DNA of 8,910 nt, taken from contig CAIKJM010000278.1 of assembly GCA_903827735.1 (NCBI GenBank), positions 1 to 8,910 on the forward strand, in the 5' to 3' direction. Below are positions 4,905 to 8,910 of the stretch, piece by piece. The DNA comes from an uncultured Rhodanobacter sp. GTDB lineage: Bacteria > Pseudomonadota > Gammaproteobacteria > Xanthomonadales > Rhodanobacteraceae. The position numbers and the translations under genes were made by a program. The notes under the pieces were generated by a model, which made no database searches, had not been told where the DNA came from, and saw only the letters and a list, made by a program, of their open reading frames with translations. How positions within the stretch are numbered: position 1 is the stretch's first letter; each line of letters opens with the position of its first letter.

Positions 4905-7727
4905 ATGTCGGATACGATCAAACAACTCGCCCATACTCTGGGCATGCCCGTCGACCGGCTGCTCAAGCAGCTCGGCGAAGCCGGCATGGAATTTTCCGAT
5001 CAGGAACAGACCATCAGCAGCACCGAAAAGGTGAAGCTGCTGGGGTTCCTGCGTCGCACGCACGGCAAGAACGAAGTCGCCGCCGAAACCGACGACAGCG
5101 CGCCGCGCCAGATTACGCTCAAGCGCCGCACCGTCGGAGAGCTGAAAATTGCCACGCCAGGCGCCCGCGGCACCGTGGGCACGGCCAAGACGGTCAACGT
5201 CGAGGTTCGCGCCAAGCGCACCTACGTCAAGCGCAGCGAAATTGCGGGAGACGCCGGCGTCGATAGCGAGCGCGAAGATGCCATGCGCAAGCTGCAGGAG
5301 TCGCAGCAGCAGCGCGAGGCCGAAGAACAGGAGCGCGCCGAAGCCGAGCAGCGCCGTCAGCAGGAAGCCCAGCAGCGCGCGCTCGATGAGCAGCAGCGCC
5401 AGCAGGAGCAGGCCGATGCCCAGGCTGCCGTCGAATCGGCCGCCGCCAGCGCCGACCAGGCCGAGGAAGCGCCGGCGCCGACCCCAGTGGCCGATGCACC
5501 GGCGTCAGCGCCAGCGGCCGACGAGCCGTTCGTAACCCAGCGTATGGATACGCGCGAGCTGGGCATGATTCTTCCGCGCATCCACGAGCCGCGCAAACGC
5601 GAAAAGTTGGTCAAGCCGGCACCCGCGCCGGCGCCCGCACCAGCAGCGCCTGCCGCTGCGCCAGCACCACGTCCCAGCGCCGATGCCAATGCACCTGCCG
5701 CTGCCGCGTCGGGCGATGCAAGCCGCAAGCCCAAGCATGCGCGCGAGCGCAGCGAGAGCCCGGGCAGCGGCAAGGAAGAGCGCGATGGCAGCAAGCGTTT
5801 CGCCGGTGGCCAGATGCATCTGAGCGAGGCCGATCGGGCTCGCCGTTCGTCCTCGTCGAACAACAAGCGCGGCGGCAAGGCCGGTCGTCTGTCCGGTCGC
5901 GAAATGTCACGCAGCAGCAGTGCGCCGACCGGCCCGCACGGTTTCTCGCGCCCGACCGCACCGGTGGTGCGCGAAGTCGTCGTGGCCGAAACCAACAGCG
6001 TGGCCGACCTGGCACAGAAGATGGCGGTCAAGGGTTCGGAGGTGGTCAAGGCGCTGTTCAAGATGGGCGTCATGGCGACCATCAACCAGACCGTCGATCA
6101 CGACACCGCCGTACTGGTGGTCGAGGAGCTCGGTCACACCGTCGTCGCGGACACGCAGAGCAATGCCGAAGACACCCTGGCCGCGCACACGCAGAATGTG
6201 GAGCTGGTCGGCGACAAGATCACGCGTCCGCCGGTTGTCACCATCATGGGCCATGTCGATCATGGCAAGACCTCGCTGCTGGATTACATCCGTCGTACCA
6301 AGGTCGCCTCGGGCGAAGCGGGCGGCATCACGCAGCACATCGGCGCGTATCACGTCGAAACCTCGCGTGGCGTCATCACCTTCCTCGACACGCCCGGACA
6401 CGCGGCGTTTACCTCGATGCGCGCCCGTGGTGCGCAGTCGACCGATATCGTGGTGCTGGTGGTGGCCGCCGACGACGGCGTCATGCCGCAGACCATCGAG
6501 GCTGTGAAGCATGCGCGCGCCGCCAAGGTGCCGCTGATCGTCGCCGTCAACAAGATGGACAAGGACGGCGCCAACCCGGAGAACGTGAAGCAGGGTCTGG
6601 TGCAGTACGAAGTGGTGCCGGAAGACTGGGGCGGCGACGTGCAGTTCATTCCCGTGTCGGCCAAGGCCGGTACCGGCGTGGACGACCTGCTCGATGCGAT
6701 CTCGATCCAGGCCGAAGTGATGGAGCTGAAGGCCGTGGCCGACGGCCGCGCTTCGGGCGTGGTGATCGAGTCCAGCCTCGATCGCGGCCGTGGTCCGGTG
6801 GCGACCGTGCTGGTGCAGCAGGGCACGCTCAAGAAAGGCGACTTCATCGTTTGCGGCGTCGAATACGGCCGCATGCGCGCGCTGATCGACGAAAACGGCA
6901 AGCAGGTGCAGGAAGCCGGTCCGTCGATTCCGGTACAGGTGCTGGGCCTTTCCGGCGTGCCGGAAACCGGCGACGACTTTGTCTGCGTCGACGACGAGCG
7001 CCTGGCGCGCGAAGTGGCGCAGGAGCGTGAGCTCAAGCGCCGCGAGACGCGGATGGTCAGCAAGAGCAATCGTCTGGAAGACATCATCGCCAAGATGGGT
7101 CAGGGCGTGGAGCAGCAGACGCTCAACATCCTGGTCAAGGGCGATGTGCAGGGTTCGGTCGAGGCGCTGCGCGAGTCGCTGACGCAGATCGGCAACGAGC
7201 GCGTGCGCGTCAACGTGGTTTCCTCGGGAGTGGGCGGCATCAACGAATCCGACGCTACGCTGGCGGCGGCTTCCAAGGCCCTGGTGATTGGCTTCAACGT
7301 GCGTGCCGACGCATCGGCGCGCAAGGTGATCGAGACGTCCGGTCTGGACGTGCGCTATTTCTCGATCATCTACGACGTGATCGATCAGGTGACCCAGGCG
7401 GCCACCGGCCTGCTTGGCATGGAAGTGCGCGAGGACATCATCGGTATCGCCCAGGTCCGCGATGTGTTCCGCAGCTCCAAGTTCGGCGCCGTGGCCGGTT
7501 GTATGGTCGTTGAAGGCTCGGTCAAGCGCAGCAAGCCGATCCGCGTGCTGCGCGACAACGTGGTGATCTTCGAAGGCGAGCTCGAATCGCTGCGCCGCTT
7601 CAAGGAGCTGGTCGACGAAGTGCGCAACGGCATGGAGTGCGGTATCGCCGTCAAGCAGTACAACGACGTCAAGCCGGGCGACCAGATCGAGTGCTTCGAG
7701 CGCACGGAAGTCGCGCGTACGCTGTAA
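4905..7727 (+). CDS. infB: Translation initiation factor IF-2
   Basis: A 940-residue GTPase that places fMet-tRNA on the 30S subunit and drives subunit joining (E. coli 890). Order of parts: IF2N domain (1-52, SDTIKQLAHTLGMPVDRLLKQL); IF2-associated region (about 67-110, ITLKRRTVGELKI); a Gln/Glu/Arg-rich probable coiled coil (about 125-185); Ala/Pro-rich linkers (about 185-210 and 237-275) flanking a non-repetitive island (214-236, RMDTRELGMILPRIHEPRKR); a basic Ser/Arg/Lys-rich stretch; a second IF2N domain (about 358-415, NSVADLAQKMAVKGSEVVKALFKMG, shown here in pieces of the motif only); then the G domain with G1 GHVDHGKT (449-456), G2 ITQHIG with T476, G3 DTPGH (495-499), G4 NKMD (549-552) and G5 SAK (585-587). 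Domains II, III and the fMet-tRNA-binding C-terminal domain follow, ending ERTEVARTL. All nucleotide-binding motifs are intact. Start evidence is given with the Shine-Dalgarno entry. No internal start for a shorter isoform is evident. Confidence 0.98.
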   Translation: MSDTIKQLAHTLGMPVDRLLKQLGEAGMEFSDQEQTISSTEKVKLLGFLRRTHGKNEVAAETDDSAPRQITLKRRTVGELKIATPGARGTVGTAKTVNVEVRAKRTYVKRSEIAGDAGVDSEREDAMRKLQESQQQREAEEQERAEAEQRRQQEAQQRALDEQQRQQEQADAQAAVESAAASADQAEEAPAPTPVADAPASAPAADEPFVTQRMDTRELGMILPRIHEPRKREKLVKPAPAPAPAPAAPAAAPAPRPSADANAPAAAASGDASRKPKHARERSESPGSGKEERDGSKRFAGGQMHLSEADRARRSSSSNNKRGGKAGRLSGREMSRSSSAPTGPHGFSRPTAPVVREVVVAETNSVADLAQKMAVKGSEVVKALFKMGVMATINQTVDHDTAVLVVEELGHTVVADTQSNAEDTLAAHTQNVELVGDKITRPPVVTIMGHVDHGKTSLLDYIRRTKVASGEAGGITQHIGAYHVETSRGVITFLDTPGHAAFTSMRARGAQSTDIVVLVVAADDGVMPQTIEAVKHARAAKVPLIVAVNKMDKDGANPENVKQGLVQYEVVPEDWGGDVQFIPVSAKAGTGVDDLLDAISIQAEVMELKAVADGRASGVVIESSLDRGRGPVATVLVQQGTLKKGDFIVCGVEYGRMRALIDENGKQVQEAGPSIPVQVLGLSGVPETGDDFVCVDDERLAREVAQERELKRRETRMVSKSNRLEDIIAKMGQGVEQQTLNILVKGDVQGSVEALRESLTQIGNERVRVNVVSSGVGGINESDATLAAASKALVIGFNVRADASARKVIETSGLDVRYFSIIYDVIDQVTQAATGLLGMEVREDIIGIAQVRDVFRSSKFGAVAGCMVVEGSVKRSKPIRVLRDNVVIFEGELESLRRFKELVDEVRNGMECGIAVKQYNDVKPGDQIECFERTEVARTL

Positions 7728-7740
7728 AAGCGAAGGGTCA

Positions 7741-7787
7741 AGGGACGAGTCGAGAGGACTTTCTCGTCCCTCGAATCTCGTCTCTCG
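7741..7787 (+). repeat. Inverted and direct repeats in the infB-rbfA gap
   Basis: AGGGACGAG (7741-7749) is the perfect inverted repeat of CTCGTCCCT (7763-7771), giving a 9-bp stem with a 13-nt loop that contains AGGAC. In addition, TCTCGTCCCTCG (7762-7773) is repeated two bases later as TCTCGTCTCTCG (7776-7787) with one mismatch, and CGAGAG (7751-7756) can pair with CTCTCG (7782-7787) as an alternative. No T tract follows. The skew to G/A on the left and C/T on the right resembles dispersed intergenic repeats that I recall from Xanthomonadales genomes, but copy number cannot be judged here. Confidence 0.55.
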
Positions 7788-7811
7788 CCCCTGGATTTTG
7801 AGGAACCTGCC

Positions 7812-8195
7812 ATGCCATCCCGTGATTTCAAACGCACCGACCGCATTGGTGCCGAACTGCGCCGCGAACTGGGTTTGCTGGTGCATTCGGCCGTGCGCGA
7901 TCACGGCCTGCCGTCGGTCAGCGTGTCCGACGTCGAGATCACTCGTGATCTCGACTGGGCGACGGTGTGGGTTACCGCGCTGATGCCCGAACAGGGGCTG
8001 CCGGCAGTGAAGGCGCTCAACGACATCAGCCACGAGATCCGCCATTCGCTGGCGCACAGCGGCATGCGCATGCGGCGCGTGCCAGAGTTGAAGTTCAAGT
8101 ACGACGATTCGGTCGACAAGGGCGAACGCATCGAATCGCTGCTGCGCCAGCAGTCGCGCGATCTGTTGCCGCCCGCCGGCGACAAGCAAGACTGA
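7812..8195 (+). CDS. rbfA: 30S ribosome-binding factor RbfA
   Basis: A 127-residue protein (E. coli 133) of the RbfA family, a small cytoplasmic KH-fold protein that binds the 30S subunit near helix 1 of 16S rRNA and assists late maturation and cold adaptation. Family features visible are the N-terminal FKRTDRIGAELRRELGLL (6-23), the central VEITRDLDWATVWVT strand region (41-55) and the diagnostic GMRMRRVPELKFKYDDS (84-100), followed by DKGERIESLL. The C-terminus is short and polar. ATG 7812 is preceded by GAGGA at 7800-7804 with 7 nt spacing, so the start is secure. It follows infB by 84 nt and precedes truB by 27 nt, the conserved order infB-rbfA-truB. RimP, encoded first in the same operon, acts in the same assembly pathway. 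Confidence 0.97.
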   Translation: MPSRDFKRTDRIGAELRRELGLLVHSAVRDHGLPSVSVSDVEITRDLDWATVWVTALMPEQGLPAVKALNDISHEIRHSLAHSGMRMRRVPELKFKYDDSVDKGERIESLLRQQSRDLLPPAGDKQD

Positions 8196-8222
8196 TCCAT
8201 CGACGTTGGCATCAAGGCATTG

Positions 8223-8910
8223 ATGAGTCGCTTCATTCGTATTCCGCGTATTCAAAACCGCGAGCTGCACGGCATTCTCCTGCTCGACAAGCCGCTGGGC
8301 CTGAGTTCCAACCAGGCGCTGCAGGCGGTTCGACGGTTGTTGCGCGCGTCCAAGGGCGGCCACACCGGCGCGCTCGACCCCCTGGCGACCGGCCTGTTGC
8401 CTCTGTGTTTCGGTGAAGCGACCAAGCTGGCCGGCAGCCTGCTGGGCTCGCGCAAGGCGTATATCGCGCAGTGCCAGCTCGGTGTCACCACCGATACGGC
8501 GGACAAGGAAGGCGAGGTTCTGTTGAGTCGACCCGTGCCGGTCTTGGATGAGGCCACCATCGAGGCGGCGCTGGTGAAACTGCGCGGTCGCATCCTGCAG
8601 GTGCCGCCGGTTTACTCGGCGCTGAAGCAGGACGGCGAGCGACTGTACGTGAAGGCCCGTCGCGGCGAGGCGGTCGAGGTGCCGGCGCGCGAGGTTGACG
8701 TCTATCGACTGGATTTGCTCTCTCGCACGAACGATACGCTGACCTTGCACATTGAATGCGGTTCGGGCACCTATGTCCGTTCGCTGGCAGTGGATATTGG
8801 CGAGGATCTGGGCTGCGGAGCGCACGTCACGACGCTCCGGCGCCTGTGGGTCGAGCCGTTTCGCGAGCCGCGGATGGTGACCTTGGAAGAGCTGCAGGCG
8901 GCGGCGGAGC
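8223..8910 (+). CDS. truB: tRNA pseudouridine-55 synthase TruB, N-terminal part (3' end outside window)
   Basis: The first 229 residues of TruB, which isomerises U55 to pseudouridine in the T loop of most tRNAs; the frame stays open to the window edge. E. coli TruB has 314 residues, so roughly the last quarter is missing. The catalytic motif GGHTGALDPLATGLLP contains the nucleophile D52. Y80 in RKAYIAQ and R186 in GSGTYVRSLAVDIG correspond to the conserved active-site Tyr and Arg. VPPVYSALKQDGERLYVKAR (127 onward) and LGCGAHVTTLRRL are also typical. The start ATG 8223 has a modest Shine-Dalgarno sequence, AAGG at 8214-8217, with 5 nt spacing. The N-terminal sequence RNRELHGILLLDKPLG-type is standard for the family. 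The 27-nt gap after rbfA suggests co-transcription, possibly with translational coupling. rpsO and pnp would be expected next. Confidence 0.97.
   Translation, partial: MSRFIRIPRIQNRELHGILLLDKPLGLSSNQALQAVRRLLRASKGGHTGALDPLATGLLPLCFGEATKLAGSLLGSRKAYIAQCQLGVTTDTADKEGEVLLSRPVPVLDEATIEAALVKLRGRILQVPPVYSALKQDGERLYVKARRGEAVEVPAREVDVYRLDLLSRTNDTLTLHIECGSGTYVRSLAVDIGEDLGCGAHVTTLRRLWVEPFREPRMVTLEELQAAAE

Noticed and set aside
5283..5460. Repetitive CAGCAG/CGC-rich tract inside infB
   Set aside because: It encodes the Gln/Glu/Arg-rich coiled-coil linker usual in IF2 proteins. The repetition is in the amino-acid composition and is not a tandem DNA repeat or CRISPR array.
5907..8825. Very long minus-strand open frame (972 codons) opposite infB, rbfA and truB
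   Set aside because: It is a shadow of GC-rich codon use on the + strand. It is rich in His, Arg, Gln and Ala without any recognisable domain, and it spans three well-supported genes. The 515-codon frame at 460-2007 opposite nuoM/nuoN is rejected for the same reason.
1..8910. Search for mobile elements, CRISPR arrays, toxin-antitoxin or defence genes
   Set aside because: All sizeable + strand coding capacity is accounted for by nuoM, nuoN, rimP, nusA, infB, rbfA and truB, and no transposase, integrase, attachment-site duplication of the tRNA 3' end or regular spacer-repeat array was seen. The window does not contain an undescribed protein system that I can support.

Overview
The window looks like an ordinary chromosomal housekeeping region of a high-GC gammaproteobacterium. 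My best inference is the Xanthomonadales (Lysobacterales), perhaps the Rhodanobacteraceae (Dyella/Rhodanobacter/Luteibacter type). The reasons are the GC-rich codon use, the protein sequences of RimP, NusA, IF2 and TruB, and the junction of a nuo operon end with a tRNA-fMet/rimP/nusA/infB operon. This was judged by eye; no database search was run. All genes lie on the + strand.

Layout: (1) positions 1-2175 hold the 3' end of the respiratory complex I operon: the C-terminal half of nuoM and a complete nuoN. (2) Positions 2176-2570 hold a probable promoter, the initiator tRNA gene, a clear intrinsic terminator with a competing upstream hairpin, and a weaker terminator-like hairpin close to rimP. 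(3) Positions 2571-8910 hold rimP, nusA, infB, rbfA and the start of truB, which runs off the right edge. This is the classic translation/transcription operon: 30S maturation (RimP, RbfA), transcription elongation and termination (NusA), initiation (IF2, with its partner initiator tRNA just upstream) and tRNA pseudouridine-55 formation (TruB). rpsO and pnp would be expected next, outside the window.

No mobile element, CRISPR array, phage gene or unknown protein-coding system is visible. The unexplained content is in the gaps between the translation genes, which are unusually long and structured. The rimP-nusA gap has two hairpins whose hexaloops match the CsrA/RsmA core CANGGANG, and a third ANGGA core overlaps the nusA Shine-Dalgarno sequence. 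The nusA-infB gap (170 nt) has a GC-rich hairpin, a 10-bp hairpin capped by a cUUCGg tetraloop, and a set of GGACC/GGTC arms that can pair in two mutually exclusive ways. The infB-rbfA gap has a 9-bp hairpin and a near-perfect 12-bp direct repeat. These candidate cis-acting RNA elements are the main items worth following up.
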